Assembly: GCF_027943255.1 (NCBI RefSeq)
Contig: NC_072896.1
Span: 7,812,001 to 7,876,000 of the forward strand
Length of the DNA stretch: 64,000 nucleotides
From: Anastrepha obliqua
Lineage: Eukaryota; Arthropoda; Insecta; Diptera; Tephritidae
Reading direction: 5' to 3'
Part shown: positions 46,688 through 57,261 of the stretch, one piece after another
How the letters are laid out: every line of letters begins with the position of its first letter
Position numbering within the stretch: position 1 is the stretch's first letter
Notes under the pieces: generated by a model
The model's input: the letters and a program-made list of their open reading frames with translations, nothing else
Database searches by the model: none
Told to the model about the DNA's origin: nothing
Translations under genes and position numbers: made by a program

Positions 46688-46980
46688 AGGGGGAAAGTGA
46701 CTACCATTCGGAAGAAATAGGTTCGAATCTACGTGAAATACCAAAATGAAGAAAAATTTTTTTTCTAAAAGCGGTCGCCCCTCGGCAGACACTGGCAAAC
46801 CTCCGACTGCATTTCTGCCATAAAAAAGCTTCTGATAAAAAACATCTGCCATTCAGAGTCTGCTTAAAACTGTAGGTCCTTCCAGTTGTGGAACAACATC
46901 AAGACGTACGTCAAAATAGGAGGAGGAATTTGGCCAAACACCCAAAAAGAGTGTAAGCGTCAATTATATATATGTATTTA
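46688..46980 (+). mobile_element. SINE copy interrupted by a Tigger element
   Basis: The body matches the SINE at 25829, with GTGACTACCATTCGG, GGTTCGAATCT and GGCAAACCTCCGAC-type text and a TA-rich tail. The tRNA-like head is incomplete. The tail is cut at a TA by the pogo/Tigger insertion; its last bases resume after 50590. Confidence 0.75.
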
Positions 46981-47837
46981 CAGTAGACTAGCGGTTGAGG
47001 GAACTCCCGATTGAGGGAACTACACGGTTGAGGGGACCACAAAAATTCTTTCATTGAGTACTCTGTAGAGGGAACTTTCAATCTAATAAGTACCGAGTAG
47101 AAGGAACTTCAAAATTTTTATGCAATTTCAGTTATTTTACAGTTATGTTAGAATGCGTATATGATTGGTATATACATACATATACATATATGTATATTGT
47201 GTACATTGTCCAGTGTAAAGCTATTTACTTCGGTTCAGTACGTTGAAGCAATTTTGCGAAATAAGATAGTGATAAAAAGATACATTTACTTTTGCTAGTT
47301 AACTATGAAAGCGAAAAGGTTATTACCCCTCAAAACAAAATCTGAAATTATACAAAAGCTCGATAAAGGCTTTACATTAAAATCATTGGCTTATCAATAT
47401 GGTGTTACCAAATCGAGCATATCACGTATAAAAAATGGCAAAAGAAAGATTTTAAAAGCAGTGACAGCGTAGAGCATTAAACGGAAGTCTCTGAAGAAGG
47501 GTGAGTTTGTTAATATGGAAACTAATTATTATATAAATGGTTCATCACTCAAAGAAGTCGATATATTCCAATATCTGGAAACCTTATTAAAGAAAAAGCT
47601 AAAGAACTGCATGCAGAAACTTATGGAAATGGAAGTGGCTTTAACGCAAGTTCGGGCTGGCTAAATGGATTCAAGGCCAGATTTGGAATTAGATTGTTGA
47701 AAATTTGCGGTGAAAAACTGTCTTCTGATCAAGAAGCAGTGCCAGCATTCAAGGCAAAATTTTAGCGACTAAAAAATGATTTACAGTTGGATGAAAACCA
47801 AGTTTATAATGCTGACGAAACTGGATTATTTTGGAAA
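46981..47837 (+). mobile_element. Tigger element left part, duplicated copy
   Basis: The inverted end CAGTAGACTAGCGGTTGAGG and the N-terminal half of the transposase (start codon at 47305) are present, identical to 48347-49203. The copy stops at the duplication junction just after the first catalytic block N-A-D-E-T-G-L-F-W. Confidence 0.9.
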
Positions 47838-48053
47838 GATTCTTCGTGTTTCTTTTTAGGTTATTTCTGATTTATTTGGTTATATGACATGACGTCCAAA
47901 ACCAAGAAATAAAAATATGTTTACTTTTTTTTGTTATGTAATTAAAGGGTATGCTGATTAATAAAAATCTTCAGTAAAATTTAAACCAAGCCTTGATAGT
48001 TAAAAATAGTAGGGGGTGGGGAATATTTATTAATAATGCCACATGCTTTGAAA

Positions 48054-48346
48054 AGGGGGAAAGTGACTACCATTCGGAAGAAATAGGTTCGAATCTACGT
48101 GAAATACCAAAATGAAGAAAAATTTTTTTTCTAAAAGCGGTCGCCCCTCGGCAGACACTGGCAAACCTCCGACTGCATTTCTGCCATAAAAAAGCTTCTG
48201 ATAAAAAACATCTGCCATTCAGAGTCTGCTTAAAACTGTAGGTCCTTCCAGTTGTGGAACAACATCAAGACGTACGTCAAAATAGGAGGAGGAATTTGGC
48301 CAAACACCCAAAAAGAGTGTAAGCGTCAATTATATATATGTATTTA
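48054..48346 (+). mobile_element. SINE copy in duplicated unit 2
   Basis: It is identical to the SINE at 46688-46980, offset by exactly 1366 bp. It arose by segmental duplication rather than retroposition. Confidence 0.8.
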
Positions 48347-50590
48347 CAGTAGACTAGCGGTTGAGGGAACTCCCGATTGAGGGAACTACACGGTTGAGGG
48401 GACCACAAAAATTCTTTCATTGAGTACTCTGTAGAGGGAACTTTCAATCTAATAAGTACCGAGTAGAAGGAACTTCAAAATTTTTATGCAATTTCAGTTA
48501 TTTTACAGTTATGTTAGAATGCGTATATGATTGGTATATACATACATATACATATATGTATATTGTGTACATTGTCCAGTGTAAAGCTATTTACTTCGGT
48601 TCAGTACGTTGAAGCAATTTTGCGAAATAAGATAGTGATAAAAAGATACATTTACTTTTGCTAGTTAACTATGAAAGCGAAAAGGTTATTACCCCTCAAA
48701 ACAAAATCTGAAATTATACAAAAGCTCGATAAAGGCTTTACATTAAAATCATTGGCTTATCAATATGGTGTTACCAAATCGAGCATATCACGTATAAAAA
48801 ATGGCAAAAGAAAGATTTTAAAAGCAGTGACAGCGTAGAGCATTAAACGGAAGTCTCTGAAGAAGGGTGAGTTTGTTAATATGGAAACTAATTATTATAT
48901 AAATGGTTCATCACTCAAAGAAGTCGATATATTCCAATATCTGGAAACCTTATTAAAGAAAAAGCTAAAGAACTGCATGCAGAAACTTATGGAAATGGAA
49001 GTGGCTTTAACGCAAGTTCGGGCTGGCTAAATGGATTCAAGGCCAGATTTGGAATTAGATTGTTGAAAATTTGCGGTGAAAAACTGTCTTCTGATCAAGA
49101 AGCAGTGCCAGCATTCAAGGCAAAATTTTAGCGACTAAAAAATGATTTACAGTTGGATGAAAACCAAGTTTATAATGCTGACGAAACTGGATTATTTTGG
49201 AAATTACTGCCAGACAAAACATACGTTAGCCCAAATGAAAAAAATGCGTGCGGAAGAAAAAGTGAAAAGGCGCGAGTCACAGTTTTTGTGTGCAGTAATG
49301 CAACTGGCAAACACAAATTAAAGCCATTAGTAATAGGTCAAGCCAAAAAACCACGATCATTCAGAAATTTTCAGCTTCCGTTGAACTACAGGTGCTAGAA
49401 AAGAGCATGGATGACTGCGCACATTTTCGAAGAATGGTTCCACAATTCCTTTGTACCAGAGGTAAATTAAATTATTAAATCATAACATAGGTAAATAATA
49501 TTTAAATTGAACTAAATAAATTTATTTTTATTTTTTAGGTTACCACATTCCTAATACACGAGGGTCTACCAGTGAAAGCTCTTTTGATCTTAGATAATGC
49601 ACCGTGCCATCCAAAACAAGAGTTATTAAAAACAGAATGTGGTTCAATTTTCGTTTTATATATGTCACCAATTGTAACACCCCTTCTCCAGCCGTTGGAC
49701 CCGAATGTAATAAGGTTAACCAAGTTGCACTGTAGAACAAATTTATTAAAATCAGCTATTGGCCGACTTTTTAAAAAAAATTTCTTTGAAAGATGCCATT
49801 TGCCTTTTGACCCAACATGGCAAAAAGTCGATGCCGACGTTATTAAAAAATGCTGGTGCCCATTACTTGATTATAAACATCCGATAGACAATGATGAGTG
49901 TATCGAGGATGGTGTGCCTCTCAGTGTTTTAAGACAGCAGATAGTTGCCCAACAACATTCCGAATTTGAAGAATTACTCAATTTAACTGAAACTGCATTT
50001 CCACAGGTAAGAAACACAATCACTACAGTTACACGTGCACTTAACATGCCATAATTTTTTTATTTCAGTCAAACCTAAGTGTCAACGAACTAAGAATATG
50101 GGCAGGAATAGATTGATAATTGCGCTAATGGTACTGAGGGCGTTATCGATGATGTTAATCAACCTGTTGAGGCATCTGATGAGGATGAGGATAAGCATGA
50201 CGAAATAAACGGCGACAAGTGTACAATAGAGTCAGCTGAAGCCATTAAAATTTTTGACAAAGCTATCCATTGGACCGAACACAATACCAACTCGCTCGCA
50301 CACATCATTTTTCTTAACAATATCAGGGATACTGCAGTGAAAAAATCACTAGAAGCTAAGAAAAAACAAAGTACTATATTAGACTTCTTTAAATAATATA
50401 ATATGTTTTTATTATATGAAATAAATACACTCACTGCACAAACTATGTACCTCTACCTTACATACAACAGTATTAATAAAATATTTATAATCCGCCCACT
50501 TCTGCACATGTATAATTTCAATCTCAATTGGAGGGAAAGTCTGGGTTGAGGGGAATAGCCCTTGAACGAATTAGTTCCCCGAGTCTACTG
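48347..50590 (+). mobile_element. pogo/Tigger element, full length, broken transposase
   Basis: Ends CAGTAGACTAGCGGTTGAGG and, reversed, CAGTAGACTCGGGGAACTAA lie next to TA on both sides. The transposase starts at 48671 with a Psq-type helix-turn-helix (S-E-I-I-Q-K-L-D-K-G, S-S-I-S-R-I-K-N-G-K). A CENP-B-like part follows (G-W-L-N-G-F-K-A-R-F-G-I), then the DDE blocks N-A-D-E-T-G-L-F-W near 49183, L-I-L-D-N-A-P-C-H-P near 49585 and L-L-Q-P-L-D-P-N-V-I near 49690. Two GT-AG introns are visible, 49462-49538 and 50007-50068, both joining conserved text in phase. The C-terminus ends S-T-I-L-D-F-F-K near 50394. Stops at 48836 and 49129 and frameshifts near 48900 and 50115 inactivate it. Confidence 0.85.
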
Positions 50591-50592
50591 TA

Positions 50593-51012
50593 TTTGTATA
50601 ATGGCAAAAGTATTATTTTCGGAATAGTGAGAGTTATACAGGTTGTTCAGAAAACACTCCCAACATCTCCATCAAGTTTCAAAAAATGCGGCACATACTA
50701 AACCCGACCCAAAATGGCTACTTTACATCATAAAAAACAAATTTTTTGGAAACTATTTTGCAAATTATATTAAAAACTACATCTTACCGGGAAGCCTGTA
50801 TATACATTTGTAGATTGACGTAGTGTGCGGATTAGACCAGTCACAATGGCTCCGTTGTGTCCGTTGCGGCAACCCATGACAAGTAAAACGTACTGTGGTG
50901 CCACATTGAAAGTATTTCCGGATATAAAACAGACGTTTTTGTCGTGAAAGTAAATATTATATTTCGTTGTGTTTGGACAGGTTTTTGTTGGTTATGAAAT
51001 ACATATATTGTA
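50593..51012. other. SINE tail remnant and unassigned sequence
   Basis: The first dozen bases continue the SINE tail split by the Tigger insertion. The remainder shows no gene. Confidence 0.4.
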
Positions 51013-51623
51013 CGAGGCGTATTTTTAAAGTGAGTACCGCTTTAACATAAAAAAACAACAAGTAAACTTTTTCCAAAAATAATTTATTCACTTGATAGCC
51101 CTACTTTACTCTACTATTTTACATAATTCCCATTACTATTGAGGCATTTATCATATCTTGAGACCAGCTTTTGATTGCCATCGTTAAAGAAGATTGCCGC
51201 CTGATTAGACAACCACTGCTTCACAGTCGTTTTCACTTTGTCATCACTGAAGGTCTCCCACTTCGTTCCTCATCATGAATGTTTGTGCGGCCATCTTTAA
51301 AGGCAGAACCCATTTCCGCACCATTACATTACTCATAATGTTTTCACCATACACTTCACTGATTTGGTGATGAATGTCAACTGATTTAAAGCCTTGAGCA
51401 CAGAGAAACCGTAATACAACACGCACTACACAGTCGGCGGAGTTCTCAATAGGTAGAGGCATTTAAAATCACGCAAACAGATGTTGACTAGATCGGATGG
51501 CTCCGAAATAGCGTCTGTGGCTTCCCAACAGATGTAGCTACACGACACGCATGCTCTAAACGGCGCCCGCTACGCTGCGGTGGCGTAATTTAAAAACGGT
51601 ACTTACTTTAAAAACACGCCTCG
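51013..51623 (-). mobile_element. Internally deleted mariner
   Basis: The element is 611 bp, TA on both sides. Inverted ends read CGAGGCGTATTTTTAAAGTG and, reversed, CGAGGCGTGTTTTTAAAGTA. The reverse strand encodes the N-terminal part M-P-L-P-I-E-N-S-A, V-D-I-H-H-Q-I-S-E-V-Y-G-E-N and M-V-R-K-W-V. It then jumps to the C-terminal part Q-A-A-I-F-F-N-D-G, K-L-V-S-R-Y-D-K-C-L-N and G-N-Y-V. The whole catalytic core is lost. The N-terminal wording is that of a mariner lineage widespread in insects. Confidence 0.85.
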
Positions 51624-51759
51624 TAAAATTAATGTTTATTGAACGGGTCAGTGGCCCGAAAAAATTGTGATTTTCAATCATTTTTTTTTGCTAGTCAATT
51701 ACTTTATTTTACAAATATAAAAACATAGCATTGGTTGGTTGGTTTAAGGGTGACCCCGC
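51624..51759. other. Unassigned spacer
   Basis: Nothing recognisable is present; AT-rich. Confidence 0.4.
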
Positions 51760-52690
51760 ATCGGAGTGCCATATAGACCGCAAGTTGGGTCCGTTGTGTT
51801 GCCCTAGAGCTCATTATGTTATATGATTTCCCCACCTAAACGAGATTTTTATTGAAGATTTTGGTCAAAGATATTAATTCGTTTCGAGAATTTGATGAGA
51901 GATTCGATTTTCAGGTTCGAGAGTACTGAAAGATTATCAATTGGTGGAGAGCCTAGAAGAGTGAGTCGACTTCTGGCTAGACCGGGACAACTGTACAGCA
52001 AATGCCTGCTCGATACTTCCTCATCTTCCTCCTCGCAGTATCTGCACAGGTCATTTTGAGGAACCCCAAGCCGACGTGCGTGAGTGCCCAAATGGCAGTG
52101 GCCGGTGATAAGAGATATTATATGCCTTAGTTGGTGTTTCGAAAGACTTACCTATAAGGGTTTTTGTCTGTTTCAGATTATAGGATGGCCAGATTTGTCT
52201 GGTCGTAACGCAAGTAGTTTCCACTCGCCACCTCCGATCAGCAATGCTGTGAAACTCTCGATCAATGAGAAATTTACATGTTGAGAGCGGAATGTGGATT
52301 GTGGGTAAGTTACTAACATTTGATTGCGCAGCTCCAGCTCTTGCGAGCTCATCAGCTTTGCAGTTACCTTCGAATCCACTGTGACCCGGTATCCAGATAA
52401 CTTAGACAGAATTCTGAACATTTATTTCGTTAAGAGATAAGAGAGAGGATCGAACCACATCTGAGTGGGTATAAGAGGAGCTGAGTGCTCGAACGGCCGC
52501 TTGACTGTCGGTGAAAAAGCGGATATCCTCTAGTGATATTCTATTTTCTAAGCGAGTTTTCGCAGCATACCAGCTAGCGCATACTTCCGCTTGGAATACA
52601 CTACAGTAGTCGGGTAATCTAAATGATAGATTGATGTGAGGGGAATTGGTAAAGATTCCAAATCCCACTTTACCGTCTTTACATCATGTT
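51760..52690 (-). pseudogene. LINE RNase H and C-terminal domain relic
   Basis: Read from 52690 on the reverse strand: V-G-F-G-I-F, C-S-V-F-Q-A-E-V-C-A (Glu of RNase H), F-F-T-D-S-Q-A-A-V-R-A-L near 52510 (Asp kept), decayed A-D-E-L-A-R text near 52350, and the cysteine end L-C-R-Y-C-E-E-E-D-E-E with H-L-L-Y-S-C-P-G-L-A near 51990. A 3' tail of the type seen at 43.9 kb runs to about 51760. Frameshifts occur near 52170 and 52400. Confidence 0.7.
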
Positions 52691-52989
52691 TCGACTTGCC
52701 TTAAGCAAAATCCTAAAAAAAAAACACAATTAATAATTGTATAAGTTATCGCTGTTTGTGTGGAGCCCATTTTTCCAGAAGCCCCTTGCGGTGATCATCA
52801 CAAGTCCTTGGAGATTCATCTAAAATCAATCGCACAAGAGAAATTAGTTTTATTAATAGATAATCTGGTGCCTGATCAAAGCATTATTCTTCAAAATTAA
52901 TAATATGGCGCCCTCAGGATATATTTTTCAGATTTTCGAAGAAAAAACCGACAATTAATTGTTAAAAAAAAAGAAATTAAAAAAAAAAT
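52691..52989. other. Unassigned intergenic
   Basis: No gene or element was recognised. Confidence 0.4.
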
Positions 52990-53620
52990 CCTCTGATTGA
53001 ATTTTTCCTGTTTTTCAAAAGCAATATACATTTTATTGAAATCATCCAAACGCGTTTTTCTCTAAACGACTTTTTTTGATACGGTGGTAACGATTTCTCG
53101 AAGACTAATGAACCTATTTGAATATTTTTTTTTTGAAAATTTTTGTTATCGCATTGGCTATCGGCTACTTTGAAAATAACTCTTTCTTTAGGCCTTTTGA
53201 AAATCAAAAAAATGGTGAAAAACACACATCAAAATTCAAATCATCACCATTTTGTCAAAAAAAAAAAACAAAAAACGGCTACGTACAACGATAGCCACTA
53301 TTATGTAGATTAATAAAATTTTTGGTTTTTAAATTTCAGATGATTATTAATTGCTGTATCGCTGCCACCAGATGACGTCATTTTTTTTTCTCGTTACGTT
53401 TATTTACATAAATTTGTCAATTTTCAATATTTTTGAATAAAAATTTTCATCAACATAGTTTAGTACATGCCTTACTGTATATAATAAATTGCCTTTTGTC
53501 TGATCCTCGAATAATCATTCCTACTTACAAGAAAAATTCCCAAAAATCGACTATTTTTTGGCCCCCCACAGTGGCGCTCCCCCTTAAAGTTTTGCTATCA
53601 ATTTATGTATTGTAGCATCC
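52990..53620 (+). repeat. Diverged copy 3 of the 27.3/33.2 kb repeat
   Basis: It shares AAACGCGTTTTTC, AAACGACTT, a CGATT/AACCTATT block, the TTTCAGATGATT block and GACGTCAT-like text in the same order as 33380-33720, with many substitutions. It is clearly older than the other pair. Confidence 0.5.
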
Positions 53621-54083
53621 GAGCACCCTTTGTTTATTGTTGAACAACTCGAAAAGTATTTGTCAGACTCATTTCAAATTTTCACTCAATATTTTTAAGA
53701 TATTATACTTTAAGAAAATGTATAACAAAAAAATCCAAATCTTTGAAAATTCTGACTACCCATAACCCCTCAAGAGAGAGTTTTAATATATTAGAATTTA
53801 TGGCAGTCGTAGATGGTGAGTGCGACCATAACACCGAGATCGGGATGCACAAACATATTTCAAGACAACTTGGTTAAGCCTAGCCTTTTCCCTACCCTTT
53901 CCAGCTTTTATGGAAAAGATAGGGGTGCATTTACATTGACTCAATTAATTTGAATTTAATAAAAAACACCACCGATAAAAATTTGCGCGATACAAAATTG
54001 TTCTTCTTCAAATAGTTGTTATTTTCGCCGCACCTGCCGAACGGCGAAACTAGAAAGTCGCCAAGTTTCTGTATATACCTTAA
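53621..54083. other. Unassigned intergenic
   Basis: No gene is seen. Confidence 0.4.
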
Positions 54084-54152
54084 CCCACGACAGTCGGATT
54101 TATATCCGGCCAAGGACTGTCACTTCAGCAGCATTCCCCATATATGTATGCA
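54084..54152 (+). repeat. Interspersed LINE-tail repeat, partial
   Basis: CCCACGACAGTCGG, TTTATATCCGGCCAAGGACT and GCAGCATTCCCC are the copy of the block listed at 21548. It ends without the CAA run. Confidence 0.6.
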
Positions 54153-54661
54153 AGTTGCCAATTTTTGTGCATTTCGGTGTATGGTGTACAGGACGTATGT
54201 GACGCCTTCGACTCAAATACACATCAGCTATTTTGCTGTCAGTCGAACTTGTTGCCGCCACGGGCAAAGCGGACATGGGTACGCCTAACTGGCCTATTAT
54301 TCCATCGTCACTGCGATGAATATTGCAGCTAACAAGCAAAGGTGCATCATTGAACCAAACTTCAGTGGCGTACTCTGTATGGTGTAGGTGTGACTTTATG
54401 AGAAGCTTTCCAATTCTACAGATGGATTCGCTCAGCGTCGATTTATTTAGTCATATGAACAAAACGAGTGATTTGAATTTCAGGCATCCCGGTAGGTACA
54501 ACTTTTTGTGTTGTCGAAAGCGGCTTTAAAATCGACAATGAGTTCAAGTGTCAGATTTATCATGGCAAAGCTATCACGACGCTAACTTCACCCAATAAGC
54601 TTTGTGACTTCAAACTTTACTTAACGGTAAGCGTCAACATTTTAAATATGTAAAGAAAAAC
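54153..54661 (-). other. Unassigned, with a trace of LINE RT
   Basis: On the reverse strand near 54510-54550 one frame reads L-I-V-D-F-K-A-A-F-D, the first catalytic block of RTE-type reverse transcriptases. Nothing convincing follows it. The rest is unassigned. Confidence 0.35.
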
Positions 54662-55236
54662 AACAAATCAGTCAAAAACTGAGGGAGGTTTACAAATTTG
54701 ACGGAGAGGATTTAGACAGGGCAACTAGGTGCTAGGGAGGCCTAAGGCTAATTTTACCGATTTTTCTTTTCACTCCTATTGTTTTTTTTTTTCTTTGAAA
54801 ATAGGTTGTAAAGCAACAACAATATCGAATGAGCAAAAACGCTCTCTAATTCCAAGTTGTATGATATCCTCTTTCAATAAAAGTGCCATAACTCCCTCAG
54901 TGTTTCTCCGATTGCTTTGAAACTTTCTTTGCGGAATTTTACATTCTCCGGCCTTTCCCAACGTGCAACAATTTTGAAATTTTTTTGTATAACAACAATA
55001 GAATCGCTCTCTAATTCCAAGTTTTCTAAATATCCTCTTTCAGTAAAAGTTCCATAACTCCCTCAATTTTGCTACGATTGCTTTGAAACTTTAATTGCGC
55101 AATTGTACAAGTCATCAGTAAGGTTGAAAATAAATATCGGCCAAACTGGCCTAAAGCCTCCCTAGCACCTAGTTGCCCTATCTAAATCCTCTCCGTCAAA
55201 GTTGAACAACCCCCCAGTTTTCGCCTGATTTGCTTG
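54662..55236. mobile_element. Foldback-type element with long inverted repeats
   Basis: Arms of roughly 85 bp pair almost fully: left 54662-54746 and right 55150-55236. The core of each arm, GACGGAGAGGATTTAGA then GGGCAACTAGGTGCTAGGGA, is identical apart from one base. The loop holds two direct repeats of about 140 bp, starting near 54839 and 55003 (CGCTCTCTAATTCCAAGTT, then CCATAACTCCCTCA, CGATTGCTTTGAAACTTT). There is no coding capacity. It lies beside LINE RNase H sequence on the right. Confidence 0.75.
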
Positions 55237-55239
55237 AAA

Positions 55240-55550
55240 TTTGTACACAAATCAACGTCTAAGTTTATCTCTGCACATAGACAAATGGCATACATCTCCG
55301 CTTTCAAGATGCTTGGAAAACTACCCATCGGCGCAGAACGCTTGGTTCTTGGGTCGTATAATCCAGCGCCTATGCCTTTTGGAGTCTTCGAGCCAACTGT
55401 GTACCAGTGCAGGGTACACTCCTGGAGCTTCCTTTCAAGTGCAAGTCTACTTCTGTTTAATTTATCGTCCAGTTCAATTCTGAACTTCTTTTCGTATGTG
55501 ATGACTTTAGTGATATCATCTCTGGGTAGCTGGGTAAATAGGAGCACTTA
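55240..55550 (-). pseudogene. LINE RNase H N-terminal relic
   Basis: The reverse strand has L-N-R-S-R-L-A-L-E-R-K-L, then W-Y-T-V-G-S-K-T-P-K-G-I-G-A-G where the first catalytic Asp of TDGSK is Val, and I-L-K-A-E-M-Y-A-I-C (Glu kept). The foldback element sits where the domain should continue. Confidence 0.65.
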
Positions 55551-55864
55551 GGCATTATAAGCAAACCTTTCGTGGTAGTAATGGACAGTTAACCCACCTA
55601 AATACTTTCTGATCTCACAAAATGCAGCATTCATTGTTCTCAGTCACGATTTTCCGCATCATAGAACGATTTGCGGCTGCACTTATGGCTGTCATAACAC
55701 AAGTATAAGTAAACACTTTTTTTGAAGTGAAAACTTCTTTAGAATCGTTGGGAGTGATTTGAGAAAAAGTGAAACGAAAAAAGCGACTCTCTTGGCTACG
55801 AAGCGTTATATTATATGTTGATATAAACGTAGCGACGAACTAAATAACTTTTAGGCCAGCGCCG
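55551..55864. other. Intergenic with dispersed repeat
   Basis: Bases 55716-55787 are the inverted copy of 42951-43020. No gene is seen. Confidence 0.5.
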
Positions 55865-55940
55865 ACAGCATGGCGCGGTAGCCGAGCGACTAGCAATGTG
55901 AGCTTCCGATCCAAAATCCTTGGTTCGAATCACAAGAAAA
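55865..55940 (+). repeat. tRNA-like SINE head
   Basis: GGCGCGGTAGCCGAGCGACT (box-A-like) and CTTGGTTCGAATCACAAG (box B) give a tRNA-like block without a pairing acceptor stem, followed by A-rich and T-rich runs. The text differs from the head at 25.8 kb, so it may be a second SINE family or a hybrid with the SINE body that follows in reverse orientation. Confidence 0.5.
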
Positions 55941-55975
55941 AAATTTTTTTTATACAGTTATTTTATTTTATTTTA

Positions 55976-56165
55976 TGATATGTTTATGAGGAGCTTTTTT
56001 TCATGGCAGAAATACACTCGGTGTTTTGCCATTGCCTGCTGAGGGGTGAGCGCTATTAGAAAAATAGTTTTCCTTAATTTTGGTGTTTTCACCGAGATTC
56101 GAACTGACGTTCTCTCTGTGAATTCTGAATAGTAGTCACGCACCAACCCATTCGGCTACGGCGTT
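55976..56165 (-). mobile_element. SINE copy, reverse
   Basis: The reverse strand reads GCCGTAGCCGAATGGGTTGG at 56160, then GTTCGAATCTCGGTGAAAAC-type box B, and the TTCTGCCATGAAAAAAAGCT block near 56010. The tail is missing. Confidence 0.75.
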
Positions 56166-56289
56166 TGTTTAATTTTACTGATGCAAAAATGAGGAAAAAT
56201 ATATGAATAAAGTTTGCTTACTGTTTACACATTTTCCAAAGGTGACGGAGAACCAAAAAAAAAAGTCGATTTTCAAACAAATACGAGTG

Positions 56290-56412
56290 CATATGTGTAA
56301 TTGTGTTAGAGTTTCGGTCACGCCACAGCAAAACCTGCGTGCATATGTGTTTGTAACATTCAAAAAAATGTAATTGTGTTAGAGTTTCGGTCACGCAGGT
56401 TTTGCTGGGGAC
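56290..56412. repeat. Short direct and inverted repeats
   Basis: TGTGTTAGAGTTTCGGTCAC occurs at about 56300 and 56375. Between and after them CACAGCAAAACCTGCGTG and CACGCAGGTTTTGCTGGGG are inverted copies, so the stretch can fold into a long hairpin. Confidence 0.65.
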
Positions 56413-56479
56413 GCTCATAATAGCAACCGCGTGTGTATTTTTATATTCGTAAATATTTTCATTTTTAAATATTTACCGC

Positions 56480-56870
56480 AATTATTCCGAAAAATAATGC
56501 AGAAAAGTGTCGTGAATATCGACAGAAAAAAAAATCAATAAATAGCATCACGGAATTCATTCACGAAAATTTAATAAAGTATACACCAGAAGTATCGCGG
56601 ATACTTAGAAAAGATTACGATAAAGTTCCAATGATTTTAAGGGGGGATTTTACCGTAAATTTTGCATTGGACACAGCGGTTCCTTTAATTGACTTTCTCA
56701 ATACAACATTCAATTTAAAAATGTGTAACAATCGCACTGAACCGACAACACGATCAAAAACAACAATTGACGCGGTATTTCAAAGATATGTTGACCAAAG
56801 CATTTGTATCATATTTTAGCTATCATAAGCCACTCGTATCATTTGTTGAAATTGAAAACATTGAGGATGA
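56480..56870 (+). pseudogene. Endonuclease-like (GDFxxNF) TE fragment
   Basis: The forward frame reads N-N-A-E-K-C-R-E-Y-R-Q-K-K-K, then V-P-M-I-L-R-G-D-F-T-V-N-F near 56630, P-L-I-D-F-L-N-T-T-F and T-T-I-D-A-V-F-Q-R-Y. After a frameshift near 56800 it continues S-Y-F-S-Y-H-K-P-L-V-S. The order G-D-F-x-V-N-F, T-T-I-D-x-V-F and Y-F-S-Y-H-K-P matches an APE-like nuclease tail that I associate with Helentron/PIF1-type repeat proteins. The helicase part is absent, and the N-terminal EKCREYRQKK piece appears fused directly. The assignment is tentative. Confidence 0.5.
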
Positions 56871-57261
56871 ATAATAATAAAATGAAGAAAATAAAATATG
56901 AACTTTATAGCAATATTATAATGAACCTATAATTATGCCGCCCCTAATGCTGCTTTCGTCTCATTCTCTCTCAGTTTGTTTTACGGAAGGTTTCACTTCT
57001 ATCGCGTCTAACCATTAGACTGGTATTTTTTTTTTTTTTTTGTTAACAGCAACAATAATCTACTGCTCTTTTGAGCTTCTCATAAAGTGAGATGATTGGG
57101 CATAAAAGTTTATAAAAACTAAATTTTGTACAATTTGAAAAAAATGGCGCATCAATATTTGCATTTCGCACTCAGTTGAAAACAAAGAAAAAATAAAATA
57201 ACAAAATCCAAATCAAAATATTGATATCACACAAAAATGTATTTCAATTTTACATTCTAAA
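56871..57261. other. Unassigned sequence downstream of family member 6
   Basis: No gene is seen. No clear reverse-strand AATAAA was found for the gene ending at 57262. Confidence 0.4.

Larger units (their letters stand above)
46472..49203. repeat. Perfect-looking tandem duplication, 2 x 1366 bp
   Basis: Unit 1 is 46472-47837 and unit 2 is 47838-49203. Every stretch I compared is identical. Each unit carries the SINE and the left part of the Tigger element. At the junction TTTGGAAA is followed by GATTCTTCG, whereas unit 2 runs on into TTACTGCC. A single shared A marks the breakpoint. The duplication postdates both insertions. Confidence 0.9.

Noticed and set aside
46664..48218. Two identical 62-codon reverse frames as paralogous genes
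   Set aside because: They are antisense to SINE copies and identical only because of the 1366 bp tandem duplication.
55865..55940. Possible tRNA gene
   Set aside because: Box-A-like and box-B-like text is present but no acceptor stem pairs, and SINE sequence adjoins it.
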